Source of the DNA: Halisarca cf. caerulea
Lineage: Eukaryota; Porifera; Demospongiae; Chondrillida; Halisarcidae
Assembly (NCBI GenBank): GCA_963170055.1
Contig: CAUJGJ010000336.1
Coordinates: 922,701-937,700, forward strand
DNA length: 15,000 bases
Reading direction: 5' to 3'
This document shows positions 1-9,900 of the stretch, piece after piece. The notes beneath the pieces were generated by a model. The model did not search any database, was not told the DNA's origin, and saw only the letters and a list, made by a program, of their open reading frames with translations. Positions within the stretch are counted from its first letter, which is position 1, and each line of letters opens with the position of its first letter. The position numbers and the translations under genes were made by a program.

Positions 1-635
1 GGACCTCTACTAGTGTGTGTGCAGTAGGACCTCTACTAGTGTGTGTGCATTGGACCTCTACTAGTGTGTATACAGTAGGACCTCTACTAGTGTGTGTACA
101 GTAGGACCTCTACTAGTGTGTGTACAGTAGGACCTCTACTAGTGTGTGTACAGTAGGACCTCTACTAGTGTGTGTACAGTAGGACCTCTACTAGTGTGTG
201 TACAGTAGGACCTCTACTAGTGTGTGCAGTAGGACTTCCACTACTAGTGTGTGTACAGTAGGACCTCTACTAGTGTGTATACAGTAGGACCTCTACTAGT
301 GTGTGTACAGTAGGACCTCTACTAGTGTGTGTACAGTAGGACTTCTGCTAGTGTGTGTACAGTAGGACCTCTACTGGTGTGTGTACAGTAGGACCTCTAC
401 TGATGTGTGTACAGTAGGACCTCTACTGGTGTGTGTACTGTTGGACCTCTACTAGTGTGTGTACAGTAGGACCTCTACTAGTGTGTGTACAGTAGGACCT
501 CTACTAGCGTGTGTACAGTAGGACCTCTACTAGTGTGTGTACAGTAGGACCTCTACTAGTGTGTGTACAGTAGGACCTCTACTGGTGTGTGTACAGTAGG
601 ACCTCTACTGGTGTGTGTACTGTTGGACCTCTACT
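1..635. repeat. 26-bp minisatellite, block 1
   Basis: There are about 24 tandem copies of a 26-bp unit built from GGACCTCTACTAG followed by TGTGTGTACAGTA. Copies differ by a few substitutions (CTACTAG/CTACTGG, ACAG/ACTG) and occasional short indels, for example around 226-245. The array runs off the left edge of the window. The period is not a multiple of three, and no credible protein reads through it. It lies downstream of exon 5 on the gene's strand, so probably in intron 5. Confidence 0.95.
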
Positions 636-1221
636 GCGTTGGGTGCGTTCGCACCCCCCTTTTTGGTTGAATAGGCTACGTGAAAAATGGATAGTTACTG
701 AAAAAAGAACCAGCAGAGAACATTGGGACAAATACATTGTTAGTCACAGATTATTCACCTTAAAATTGTTATCCTCGACAACTACTTAAGGCTATTTTAG
801 CTAGAATACTCAGCTAAGTTAAGACTTTTGCTGACTTCAGTAACATTTTTTGGCTGTTTCAGCGAGGATCGAGTCGTCAACAGTTTTCTTTGTCTATTGC
901 GCAACTCTAATATGGAGAATAATGCACACAAAAAGAGCGACAGAAAACGCAGCATTTCAAGTGGTATATATTCCTAATGAATCGCTGTGCAACGCCTGGC
1001 CAGTAGAGAAGAGAATGCATCTGTAGACCCTGAGCCCTCCATCAAGGGAAATACTGTCCCCACTATATACGTACTTCAAATTAGTTATTTTAGTTAGTTA
1101 CTGCACTTTTGTATACTATAGATACTCAGATGTATGCTACTATTATATACTGAATGATCTTATGATGTACTATTGTAATGTGAAAAGCACCCCCCTTTAT
1201 GGATACCAGGCTACGGGCATG
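636..1221. other. 586-bp insert interrupting the 26-bp array, with DNA-transposon-like motifs
   Basis: The 26-bp array stops at CTCTACT (635) and resumes at ACTAGT (1222), so the repeat is continuous if this segment and one ACT are removed. ACT at 633-635 and 1222-1224 could be a 3-bp target duplication, but so short a match could be chance. A motif GCACCCCCCTTT...GG...AGGCTACG occurs near both ends (651-680 and 1189-1216) in the same orientation. Its complement, CGTAGCCTGG...AAAGGGGGGTGC, resembles a transposon terminus common in invertebrate genomes. A 7-bp hairpin, GGGTGCG/CGCACCC with a 2-nt loop, is at 641-656. No coding potential is convincing; an open frame of 52 residues at 955-797 (minus) is probably chance. 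Confidence 0.5.
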
Positions 1222-1449
1222 ACTAGTATGTGTACAGTAGGACCTCTACTAGTATGTGTACAGTAGGACCTCTACTAGTGTGTGTACAGTAGGACCTCTA
1301 CTAGTGTGTGTACAGCAGGACCTCTACTAGTGTGTGTACAGTAGGACCTCTATAGTGTGTGTACATTAGGACCTCTACTGGTGTGTGTACAGTGGGACCA
1401 CCACTAGTGTGTGTACAGTAGGACCTCTACTAGTATGTGTACAGTACAA
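1222..1449. repeat. 26-bp minisatellite, block 2
   Basis: About nine further copies of the same 26-bp unit as at 1-635, more divergent, ending within ACAGTAC. It stops about 100 bp short of the exon 5 donor. Confidence 0.93.
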
Positions 1450-1550
1450 AATAGAAACAGTAGCTGCGTAACATGGCCCAAATGCATGCTCTCACAGTGT
1501 TGTCAAAATGTCTACAGCACTTATCAAACTACACCATGCATACTGATTAC

Positions 1551-1602
1551 CGAAGATGGGGCATATCCAGCAATAGATGATATGAACACGACAGATCCAT
1601 TA
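1551..1602 (-). CDS. DHRS4: DHRS4-like SDR, exon 5 (catalytic Ser)
   Basis: This exon has 52 bp: one base closing the codon opened in exon 4, then 17 codons reading NGSVVFISSIAGYAPSS. This is strand E of the SDR fold. The second Ser of ISS (residue 150) is at the position of the catalytic Ser, 13 residues before the expected Tyr, which would be in the next exon. The acceptor is CGTCTACAG ending at 1603 and the donor is GTAATC from 1550. The frame would stop soon after the donor. The next exon (YSVSK-like) could not be found in the remaining 1550 bases, which are mostly 26-bp repeats, so it probably lies outside the window. A degenerate lookalike near 945-974 is recorded as rejected. Confidence 0.85.
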
Positions 1603-1819
1603 CTGTAGACGTGAGAGAAGACATAGATGAGAACAGACAAATGTGTTGCCAACACCATCAGCACTAAAACCACCTTCGCCACCAAATCCACCACCTTCCA
1701 GCGATACCAGCCCCACAGATACTTTCTCGCCTACCAGCACTGTCGGCATCACCAATATACGTATACGTACATCCACACCAATAATAACAATACCAACTTC
1801 ACTCCACGTGCTTCTCCCA

Positions 1820-2065
1820 CCAGTTACACTCCCCCCAATAGCAACACTCCACCTCTCCTACCAGCAACACTTCACCTCTCCCACAAGCTACACTATACCT
1901 CTACACCAACAATACTCTACCTCCCCTACCAGCAACACTTCACTTCCACCACTAGCAACACTCCACCTCTCCCACCAGCACCACTCCCCCAATAGCAACA
2001 CCCCACCTCCATCACCACTACCACTCCGCCTCTACCACCACCACCACCACCACTCCACCTCCACC
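1820..2065. repeat. Degenerate CT/CA-rich repeat
   Basis: This is simple C/A/T-rich sequence with recurring phrases such as CCAGCAACACTTCAC and CTCCACCTCTC and almost no G on the plus strand. It grades into the more regular 46-bp array. The plus-strand open frame across it owes its length to the lack of G (few TGA or TAG) and has no family resemblance. Confidence 0.75.
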
Positions 2066-2330
2066 ATGAGCACCACTCCACCTGCACCACCACCACCACT
2101 CTACCTCCACCATGAGTACCATTCCACCTGCACCACCACCACCACTCCACCTCCACCATGCACACCACTCCACCTGTACCACCACCACCACTCCACCTCC
2201 ACCATGCACACCACTCCACCTGCACCACCACCACCACTCCACCTCCACCATGAGCACCACCACCACCACTCCACCTCCACCATGAGCACCACTCCACCTG
2301 CACCACCACCATCACTCCACTTCCACTACC
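2066..2330. repeat. 46-bp CCA-rich minisatellite (intron 4)
   Basis: Units begin at ATG at 2066, 2112, 2158, 2204 and 2250, exactly 46 bp apart. A shortened 32-bp unit follows to 2282, then one diverged copy. Each unit contains a (CCA)n core. The period is not a multiple of three, so open frames here on either strand are not evidence of coding. On the gene's sense strand the array is GGT/GGA-rich with runs of GGTGGTGGTGG, which could form two-tetrad G-quadruplexes. It lies directly after exon 4. Confidence 0.93.
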
Positions 2331-2399
2331 AGTATCACTACCAATTTGAGCACCATAAATCTCATTACATCAAACAATATATAGCAACTACGGACACAC

Positions 2400-2470
2400 T
2401 TCTTAGCCTTCAAATAAGGGTGAGCCTCTTTAACCAGCAGGGCAGCCGACTTGACATTGACATCAAAAAT
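2400..2470 (-). CDS. DHRS4: DHRS4-like SDR, exon 4 (structural Asn)
   Basis: This exon has 71 bp: 23 codons (residues 118-140) plus AA of the next codon. It begins IFDVNVKSAALLVKEAHPYL and ends KAK. DVNVKS carries the Asn of the SDR Asn-Ser-Tyr-Lys tetrad (Asn122 here) in helix E. The acceptor is a run of eight T followed by AG, ending at 2471. The donor is inferred as GTGTGT at 2399, because it leaves phase 2 and matches exon 5, which starts with one base completing the codon. GTGTGT is a weak donor, so the exact end is the least certain part. Past the donor the frame runs into non-homologous residues and then the 46-bp minisatellite, which begins about 75 bp further on. It is a small exon with a repeat array almost touching its 3' edge. 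Confidence 0.82.
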
Positions 2471-2544
2471 CTAAAAAAAATCAGAAACAGAACAGCTGTA
2501 CATAAACAGCTGTTGGATTCACACAACACAAGCATCTACAGGGT

Positions 2545-2624
2545 GCTTTTATTACTGGGCGCCTTCATAGTAGCCTTCGGGTATGGGCTCCCCAGGTAAA
2601 ATAAGAGTTCCAATTCCAATCCCA
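2545..2624 (+). mobile_element. LINE-like 3' tail fragment (intron 3)
   Basis: The segment TATGGGCTCCCCAGGT followed by AAAATAAGAG and the short tail TTCCAATTCCAATCCC has the shape of a non-LTR retrotransposon 3' end: a CCCAG...AAATAAG box followed by a short tandem repeat. It aligns well with the independent fragment ending at 4955, which supports a shared family. Nothing upstream shows reverse transcriptase, so it is a 5'-truncated relic or a SINE using that tail. It is antisense to the SDR gene. Confidence 0.5.
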
Positions 2625-2986
2625 AATCTTCGGAGAAGCTAGTAGCAACCAACCACTCAATCTGAACACTCAAATTTGTTTTTGTTAAATTACGTAAATT
2701 GATAAATTTGTCCTTACTGTGAATTATTGTGTTAGAACTTAACATGCATACATGACTGTGGTACGTAACTGTGAAGGCAGCCTTCTTGGTGAAGTGGTCT
2801 TCATTCACCTCTTAGCTTATACCATGACACATACTGTCAGTAGCTTTGCCATAACAGAAACACTCTAAATTAGCGTACATACATAGTTTATAGTGCCTAC
2901 AGCTGGAACTGCCATTGTTGTTTCAAGTGCAACCCGGGTATGTCTGCACTCCCTGGCTGCAGATGCACGTACAGACAGGATAAAGT
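2625..2986. other. Intron 3 spacer, no feature recognised
   Basis: Unique AT-rich sequence between the LINE-like tail and the 17-bp array. The open frame on the minus strand here shows no family motif and lies inside intron 3. I see no RNA gene or promoter. Confidence 0.5.
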
Positions 2987-4174
2987 ACTACACACATGTA
3001 CACCTACTACTCACGTACACCTACTACACACATGTACCACTACTACACACGTACACCTACTACACACGTACACCTACTACACACGTACACCTACTACACA
3101 CGTACACCTACTACACACATGTACCACTACTACACACGTACACCTACTACACACGTACACCTACTACACACGTACACCTACTACACACGTACACCTACTA
3201 CACACGTACACCTACTACACACGTACACCTACTACACACGTACACCTACTACACACGTACACCTACTACACACGTACACCTACTACACACGTACACCTAC
3301 TACACACGTACACCTACTACACACGTACACCCACTACACACGTACACCCACTACACACGTACACCTACTACACACGTACACCTACTACACACGTACACCT
3401 ACTACACACGTACACCTACTACACACGTACACCTACTACACACGTACACCTACTACACACGTACACCTACTACACACGTACACCTACTACACACGTACAC
3501 CTACTACACACGTACACCTACTACACACGTACACCTACTACACACATGTACCACTACTACACACGTACACCTACTACACACATGTACCACTACTACACAC
3601 GTACACCTACTACACACGTACACCTACTACACACGTACACCTACTACACACGTACACCTACTACACACGTACACCTACTACACACGTACACCTACTACAC
3701 ACGTACACCTACTACACACGTACACCTACTACACACGTACACCTACTACACACGTACACCTACTACACACGTACACCTACTACACACGTACACCTACTAC
3801 ACACGTACACCTACCACACACGTACACCTACCACACACGTACACCTACCACACACGTACACCTACTACACACGTACACCTACTACACACGTACACCTACT
3901 ACACACGTACACCTACTACACACGTACACCTACCACACACGTACACCTACCACACACGTACACCTACCACACACGTACACCTACCACACACGTACACCTA
4001 CTACACACGTACACCTACTACACACGTACACCCACTACACACGTACCACTACTACACACGTACACCTACTACACACGTACACCTACTACACACGTACACC
4101 TACTACACATGTACACCTACCACACACGTACACCTACTACACATGTACACCTACTACACATGTACACCTACCTA
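2987..4174. repeat. 17-bp minisatellite, about 70 copies (intron 3)
   Basis: A tandem array of CTACTACACACGTACAC (17 bp), very homogeneous. Variants cluster: CATGTACCACTACTA copies near 3025, 3120 and 3545-3600, CCCACTACAC near 3330-3350 and 4030, and CTACCACACA copies at about 3810-3990 and near 4120. Because 17 is not a multiple of three and the unit contains no stop in any plus frame, all three plus frames are open for about 430 codons. That is diagnostic of a repeat artefact. The array occupies 60% of intron 3. Confidence 0.96.
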
Positions 4175-4440
4175 CATAAGATATGTATACACATGCAAGC
4201 GAATACACACACCTCCCCTTGTAGGCAGAGATATCATAGTACACATGTTCTCCAAAGGATAACACAAAACTGTGGTGACAGCAAAGGTATACATTCTTGC
4301 TAATCTGCCACAATTCTTTCATAAATTTTGGGCAGATTAATGAGTTTGGCAAATTATCCAAATTAATATGAAGCCTTTTCAGTCAATTCATGCACAAAAT
4401 AAATGACTGACAAAAGTGGCGAACTAATGCAAGTTCACTG
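4175..4440. other. Intron 3 segment next to exon 3, no feature recognised
   Basis: Unique sequence between the 17-bp array and the exon 3 donor. It includes an AT-rich stretch with TTTGGGCAGATTAATGAG and TTTGGCAAATTATCC, which looks like dispersed-repeat sequence but cannot be assigned to a family. No exon matching the SDR was found in it. Confidence 0.4.
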
Positions 4441-4452
4441 TAAGGTACTAAC

Positions 4453-4554
4453 CTTATCCCAAACTCCACCATCCATGTCAAGGACTGATCCCATTGTGGG
4501 GTTAACAGCAGCATTAGAGACCAATATGTCAATCCCTCCAAACACTTTCACAGT
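4453..4554 (-). CDS. DHRS4: DHRS4-like SDR, exon 3 (NAAV motif)
   Basis: This exon has 102 bp, exactly 34 codons (residues 84-117), phase 0 at both ends. It begins [19 protein letters not shown] and ends with [22 protein letters not shown] is strand D with the NAAV version of the SDR NNAG motif, which stabilises the central sheet. VWDK is the start of helix E seen throughout the DHRS4 group. The acceptor is CTATCTGCAG ending at 4555 and the donor is GTTAGT from 4452, the same hexamer used after exon 2. Joined to exon 2 it reads NLIEE-TVKVFGG, and to exon 4 VWDK-IFDVNVK; both are expected for the family. Identification is by recognition of family motifs. Confidence 0.95.
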
Positions 4555-4860
4555 CTGCAGATAGCAAACATCCAGTAAAGAAATCAGACGAAAAAGAAAA
4601 TCATACCAGAGTTCAGTCTCTCAAATGATTCTTGTTAACATTCTATACATAAAAATTCTCTATTAACTGAGTGGGAGGAGGTTGCCACGTCCCCTCCGTC
4701 GCCTACCCATGAGAATTTAGTCATTGATCAATTTATCAAAATGATGACACTCAATAATATACTGCAATATGTTGCTAAATCTAACATAGGTCAGTAGAGA
4801 ATTGTGTGGTGAGAGTTGTGTCCCAAGGTGTGCAGCACTGAACCACCCACATAATGCTGG

Positions 4861-4955
4861 CAGTTATGCCTCATACATGTACATATGTGTGTGCCACAGG
4901 CTATTGGCCTTCCCAGCTTAAATAAGATTTCTGATACTGATACTGATACTGATAC
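4861..4955 (+). mobile_element. LINE-like 3' tail with (CTGATA)n end (intron 2)
   Basis: The segment GCCACAGGCTATTGGCCTTC, then CCAGCTTAAATAAGATTT, then four CTGATA units at 4931-4955, is a typical 3' end of a CR1/L2-like non-LTR retrotransposon or a SINE sharing its tail. The terminal short repeat is the hallmark. The body of the element is absent or not recognisable, so the left limit is arbitrary. It is antisense to the gene and in the same orientation as the related tail at 2545-2624. Confidence 0.55.
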
Positions 4956-5548
4956 AATATTCGCACACAGGCTAAGTTATTCTGCATTGCAGTGCACTCC
5001 CTGTGAGTGGACTCGCTGAACTTGGGAAACAGGATAGACCTCCATAAGAAGGCTTTGGCCTGAGGTCTCTAAGTATTTCCCTACATTTCCACTACATTAC
5101 AACCATCCATGGAAGAACAACCTATCAAGGAAAAGAAAATCAGCTCAAATTACATTGTCCCAAAGTGCACTTATTCAGAGTTTCCAGTACAAGTTCCAAC
5201 ATTCACACAACATGTGACTTAAAGATACATATATACGTATCAAGGACAGAACATCAGTACAGGCAATCATACTACAAATTCTCTCTTACTTGCAGTTAGC
5301 GATATTTTGACTGGTAAACATACATACGTACCGTGGTGCATTGTGAGGATATGAAAAAGGCAGACAACGCCCAACACAGCCAGGCAGCACAATACATGTC
5401 ATATGCACATCTTCATGTAGACCCTTTCACAAACATTACAGCAAACATATGCACAATCATAGGCTGTCAAGCTGACCCAGTATTAGATCGAGTCTAGCTG
5501 GGATTTTTGTGTGTATACTTCGGTAGAAGGAATTCCTTTCAATAGTTA
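4956..5548. other. Intron 2 sequence, no feature recognised
   Basis: AT-rich unique sequence with scattered TACGTA and ACATGT words. No exon, RNA gene or complete mobile element is recognisable. The short AGGTCTCTAAG at about 5074 is a phrase often seen in dispersed repeats but is not assignable. Confidence 0.4.
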
Positions 5549-5646
5549 AACAGGTGTGTGTGTGTGGCGTATATGTGTATATGGGTGCGTGGGCGGGTGT
5601 GTCCCTGTGTGTGTGTGTGTGTGTGGGTGGGTGGGTGCATGTGTGG
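5549..5646. repeat. GT-rich microsatellite (intron 2)
   Basis: An imperfect (GT)n tract mixed with GTATAT and GGGTGGGTGGGTG segments. The longest pure run is about 20 bp of alternating GT near 5608-5625. On the gene's sense strand it is CA-rich, a type of intronic tract that can affect splicing in animals, although nothing here shows that it does. Confidence 0.9.
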
Positions 5647-5999
5647 CCACCCTAAGGCAATGTATGTGAACCAATGATACTACTCATGTCACAAACACAT
5701 GCACATATGTTTACGTGTGGACAAATGTACGCATGTATATTGCATGCAGTCACGCATACACAGGAGCACATGATTATCAAGGGAGGAAGGTAGTACTTCA
5801 GATGTATGTAAGGATTACATGAAAGCAAAATGGCTGCTCATACATTAGGGCTAAATGTAAGTAACTCTGCTTAAAAATCACTTAATACGTGCACATCCAT
5901 CTTTCAAACATACGTAACAGGAACAAAGTTTCGATCAGCACAATATGGTCAAATCGAAACTTAGATATTCAAGCATGTATGGATCAGCATGGAACTAAC
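5647..5999. other. Intron 2 segment next to exon 2, no feature recognised
   Basis: Unique AT-rich sequence up to the exon 2 donor (GTTAGT from 5999). A plus-strand open frame of 63 codons overlaps exon 2 in antisense and is not a gene. Confidence 0.45.
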
Positions 6000-6177
6000 T
6001 TCTTCGATCAGATTCTTTCGGTGGTCCTCTTTGCCGACATGACATACTGTTCCCTCCACACTCAAACCTTTCTCCTTTAAATCTGACACAACTTTGCGAA
6101 TGTTGCTCTCTTTCCTACTGCTGATCATCACCTTTGCACCATCAGTAGCAAGTCGGGTTGCTATAGCCAGACCTATG
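6000..6177 (-). CDS. DHRS4: DHRS4-like SDR, exon 2 (NADP-binding half)
   Basis: This exon has 178 bp: one base completing Gly24, then 59 codons (residues 25-83). It reads IGLAIATRLATDGAKVMISS, then RKESNIRKVV and later SVEGTVCHVGKEDHRKNLIEE. The first part is helix B and strand B; Arg45-Lys46 after strand B is the usual sign of NADP(H) rather than NAD(H) preference. TVCHVGK matches the DHRS4 family and corresponds to the adenine-ring pocket strand. The acceptor is CATCCAG ending at 6178 behind a modest pyrimidine tract, and the donor is GTTAGT from 5999. The open frame continues past both splice sites, but conservation stops there abruptly. No stop or frameshift lies inside. This is the most clearly recognisable part of the gene. 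Confidence 0.95.
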
Positions 6178-6798
6178 CTGGATGAGGACATCAATCTTAA
6201 AACCATAGACACTCTATGCTATGTTCAAACTTAGCTGGGACCGGTGTAGAATAGTGTCAAGTGTGTGCTTTACTATTGTAAACATGAATAGAATTAGTAT
6301 GGTAAGGGAGGGTGATTTGGAATGGTGGGATAATTCAAGATAGCCAAACAAAAGCAAGTAAACCACAAGTTGTGTGTATGCACTATTTCTCGACAGTGCT
6401 GCCTCCATGAATAGGGAGTTCAACAAAGGGAGATGTGGCTGGAAAACTCAAAAGTTAAAGATCCGTTCCAAATTACCCAGTATTCCAAATTACCAGCTTT
6501 ACCCTACCCCTTTGAGAGACTTCCCTTACATAAGACCATGGTTCTGCTGGTTATACATATATGCAAGCCACTTATATTATTCAACTGATATGCACCACCT
6601 CAGAGACCACTCCTTTCGGAAGACCACCACTAACATGCTCCTCAGGGTGGTCTCTCAAAAAGGATGCAAACTACAGTACTCTATAGAATAAAAGCAGTGA
6701 AGCACATCATTCATGGTCTATCGTGGTCAGATTCGTTCGCCTACAGCCTTCACGGCAGCAAATGTCTGCTGCAAACGACCAAATGGTGGACCAAGCAA
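6178..6798. other. Intron 1, 3' portion, with a small inverted repeat
   Basis: Sequence between the exon 2 acceptor and the foldback element. It contains a near-duplicated TTCCAAATTACC phrase (6468-6500). An inverted repeat AGAGACCAC at 6602-6610 pairs with GTGGTCTCT at 6647-6655, which may be the remnant of a small palindromic repeat. Several short open frames on both strands show no motif. No coding exon was found. Confidence 0.45.
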
Positions 6799-6806
6799 AG
6801 GAGTTT
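6799..6806. repeat. 8-bp target-site duplication, left copy
   Basis: AGGAGTTT lies immediately before GGGTGATGG, the left terminus of the foldback element. The identical octamer follows the right terminus at 13489-13496. Because both termini are preceded by T on their own strand, the boundary could also be read as a 6-bp GGAGTT repeat with termini starting TGGG. Confidence 0.8.
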
Positions 6807-6950
6807 GGGTGATGGAACATATACAGAGTTCCCAATATTATGTAACATACTACTACTATTGCGTAATAGGATCCTCGCTGCAGAAAAGCGTAGTTGGAGT
6901 AGCTATATTATATATATGGTACAATTGAAGGTATGCTGTATGGAGGTCTA
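6807..6950 (+). repeat. Foldback element, left outer arm
   Basis: 144 bp of unique sequence from GGGTGATGG to the first 9-bp unit, containing TAATAGGATCCTCGCTGCAG. It is almost identical, inverted, to 13352-13488. Differences include A/C at the tenth base, a 7-bp longer TATA tract near 6905-6920 and A/G in ACAATTG/ACAAGTG. Confidence 0.92.
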
Positions 6951-9900
6951 GTGGACGTAGTAGACCCTGTAGATGTAGTAAATGTAGTAGATCATGTATA
7001 TCCTGTAGATCATGTAGATCCTGTAGATCATGTAGATCCTGTAGATCATGTAGATGTAGTAGATCATGTAGATCGTGTAGATCCTGTAGATCCTGTAGAT
7101 CCTGTAGATCCTGTAGATCTTGTAGATCCTGTAGATCCTGTAGATCATGTAGATCGTGTAGATCCTGTAGATCCTGTAGATGTAGTAGATCCTGTAGATC
7201 CTGTAGATCATGTAGATCATGTAGATCCTGTAGATCCTGTAGATCATGTAGATCATGTAGATCTTGTAGATCCTGTAGATCATGTAGATCCTGTAGATCA
7301 TGTAGATCATGTAGATCTTGTAGATCCTGTAGATCCTGTAGATGTAGTAGATCCTGTAGACCCTGTAGATTATGTAGATCATGTAGATCTTGTAGATCAT
7401 GTAGATCCTGTAGATCCTGTAGATCATGTAGATCGTGTAGATCCTGTAGATCCTGTAGATCATGTAGATCTTGTAGATCCTGTAGATCCTGTAGATGTAG
7501 TAGATCCTGTAGATCCTGTAGATCATGTAGATCATGTAGATCCTGTAGACCCTGTAGATCCTGTAGATCATGTAGATCATGTAGATCTTGCAGATCCTGT
7601 AGATCCTGTAGATGTAGTAGATCCTGTAGATCCTGTAGATCATGTAGATCATGTAGATCCTGTAGATCATGTAGATCCTGTAGATCCTGTAGATCATGTA
7701 GATCATGTAGATCTTGTAGATCCTGTAGATCCTGTAGATGTAGTAGATCCTGTAGATCCTGTAGATGTAGTAGATCCTGTAGACCCTGTAGATCATGTAG
7801 ATCATGTAGATCTTGTAGATCATGTAGATCCTGTAGATCCTGTAGATCATGTAGATCGTGTAGATCCTGTAGATCCTGTAGATCATGTAGATCATGTAGA
7901 TCCTGTAGATCCTGTAGATCATGTAGATCATGTAGATCTTGTAGATCCTGTAGATCATGTAGATCCTGTAGATCATGTAGATCCTGTAGATCATGTAGAT
8001 CATGTAGATCTTGTAGATCCTGTAGATCCTGTAGATGTAGTAGATCCTGTAGATCCTGTAGATGTAGTAGATCCTGTAGACCCTGTAGATCATGTAGATC
8101 ATGTAGATCTTGTAGATCATGTAGATCCTGTAGATCCTGTAGATCATGTAGATCGTGTAGATCCTGTAGATCCTGTAGATCATGTAGATCTTGTAGATCC
8201 TGTAGATCCTGTAGATGTAGTAGATCCTGTAGATCCTGTAGATCATGTAGATCATGTAGATCCTGTAGACCCTGTAGATCCTGTAGATCATGTAGATCAT
8301 GTAGATCTTGCAGATCCTGTAGATCCTGTAGATGTAGTAGATCCTGTAGATCCTGTAGATCATGTAGATCATGTAGATCCTGTAGATCATGTAGATCCTG
8401 TAGATCCTGTAGATCATGTAGATCATGTAGATCTTGTAGATCCTGTAGATCCTGTAGATGTAGTAGATCCTGTAGATCCTGTAGATGTAGTAGATCCTGT
8501 AGACCCTGTAGATCATGTAGATCATGTAGATCTTGTAGATCATGTAGATCCTGTAGATCCTGTAGATCATGTAGATCGTGTAGATCCTGTAGATCCTGTA
8601 GATCATGTAGATCTTGTAGATCCTGTAGATCCTGTAGATGTAGTAGATCCTGTAGATCCTGTAGATCATGTAGATCATGTAGATCCTGTAGACCCTGTAG
8701 ATCCTGTAGATCATGTAGATCATGTAGATCTTGCAGATCCTGTAGATCCTGTAGATGTAGTAGATCCTGTAGATCCTGTAGATCATGTAGATCCTGTAGA
8801 TCATGTAGATCATGTAGATCTTGTAGATCCTGTAGATCATGTAGATCTTGTAGATCCTGTAGATCCTGTAGATGTAGTAGATCCTGTAGATCCTGTAGAT
8901 CATGTAGATCATGTAGATCCTGTAGACCCTGTAGATCCTGTAGATCATGTAGATCATGTAGATCTTGCAGATCCTGTAGATCCTGTAGATGTAGTAGATC
9001 CTGTAGATCCTGTAGATCATGTAGATCATGTAGATCCTGTAGATCATGTAGATCCTGTAGATCCTGTAGATCATGTAGATCATGTAGATCTTGTAGATCC
9101 TGTAGATCCTGTAGATGTAGTAGATCCTGTAGATCCTGTAGATGTAGTAGATCCTGTAGACCCTGTAGATCATGTAGATCATGTAGATCTTGTAGATCAT
9201 GTAGATCCTGTAGATCCTGTAGATCATGTAGATCGTGTAGATCCTGTAGATCCTGTAGATCATGTAGATCTTGTAGATCCTGTAGATCCTGTAGATGTAG
9301 TAGATCCTGTAGATCCTGTAGATCATGTAGATCATGTAGATCCTGTAGACCCTGTAGATCCTGTAGATCATGTAGATCATGTAGATCTTGCAGATCCTGT
9401 AGATCCTGTAGATGTAGTAGATCCTGTAGATCCTGTAGATCATGTAGATCATGTAGATCCTGTAGATCATGTAGATCCTGTAGATCCTGTAGATCATGTA
9501 GATCATGTAGATCTTGTAGATCCTGTAGATCCTGTAGATGTAGTAGATCCTGTAGATCCTGTAGATGTAGTAGATCCTGTAGACCCTGTAGATCATGTAG
9601 ATCATGTAGATCTTGTAGATCCTGTAGATCCTGTAGATGTAGTAGATCATGTAGATCATGTGGATGTAGTAGATCCTGTAGATCCTGTAGATGTAGTAGA
9701 TCATGTAGATCCTGTAGATCCTGTAGATCTTGTAGATCCTGTAGATCCTGTAGATCATGTAGATCGTGTAGATCCTGTAGATCCTGTAGATGTAGTAGAT
9801 CCTGTAGATCCTGTAGATCATGTAGATCATGTAGATCCTGTAGATCCTGTAGATCATGTAGATCATGTAGATCTTGTAGATCCTGTAGATCATGTAGATC

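Noticed and set aside
797..955. 52-residue minus frame starting MLRFLSLFLCALFSIL, signal-peptide-like
   Set aside because: Short, no family match, inside a repeat-like insert; hydrophobic character alone is weak.
945..974. Possible SDR exon 6 on minus: GIYTT, stop, NAAF, resembling YxxxK
   Set aside because: It has an in-frame stop, no Lys at the key place, and no acceptor that keeps phase with exon 5. It is probably chance within the inserted segment.
1..1449. CRISPR-like array
   Set aside because: Units are directly adjacent with no variable spacers, and the context is an animal intron.
1643..2599. 318-codon plus frame rich in Pro, Thr and His
   Set aside because: It spans the 46-bp repeat (not a multiple of three), lies antisense over exon 4, and ends inside a LINE-like tail. 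There is no domain.
2893..4303. Three overlapping plus-strand frames of 428-440 codons (Thr/His/Tyr-rich)
   Set aside because: A stop-free 17-bp unit opens all three frames at once; the region lies in intron 3 of the gene on the other strand.
6470..6510. Alternative upstream exon ending in a Gly codon before GTAATT, reading KLVIWNTG
   Set aside because: Only superficially like the SDR first strand. The exon at 13607-13537 fits far better, with VTASTEG and a GTGAGC donor.
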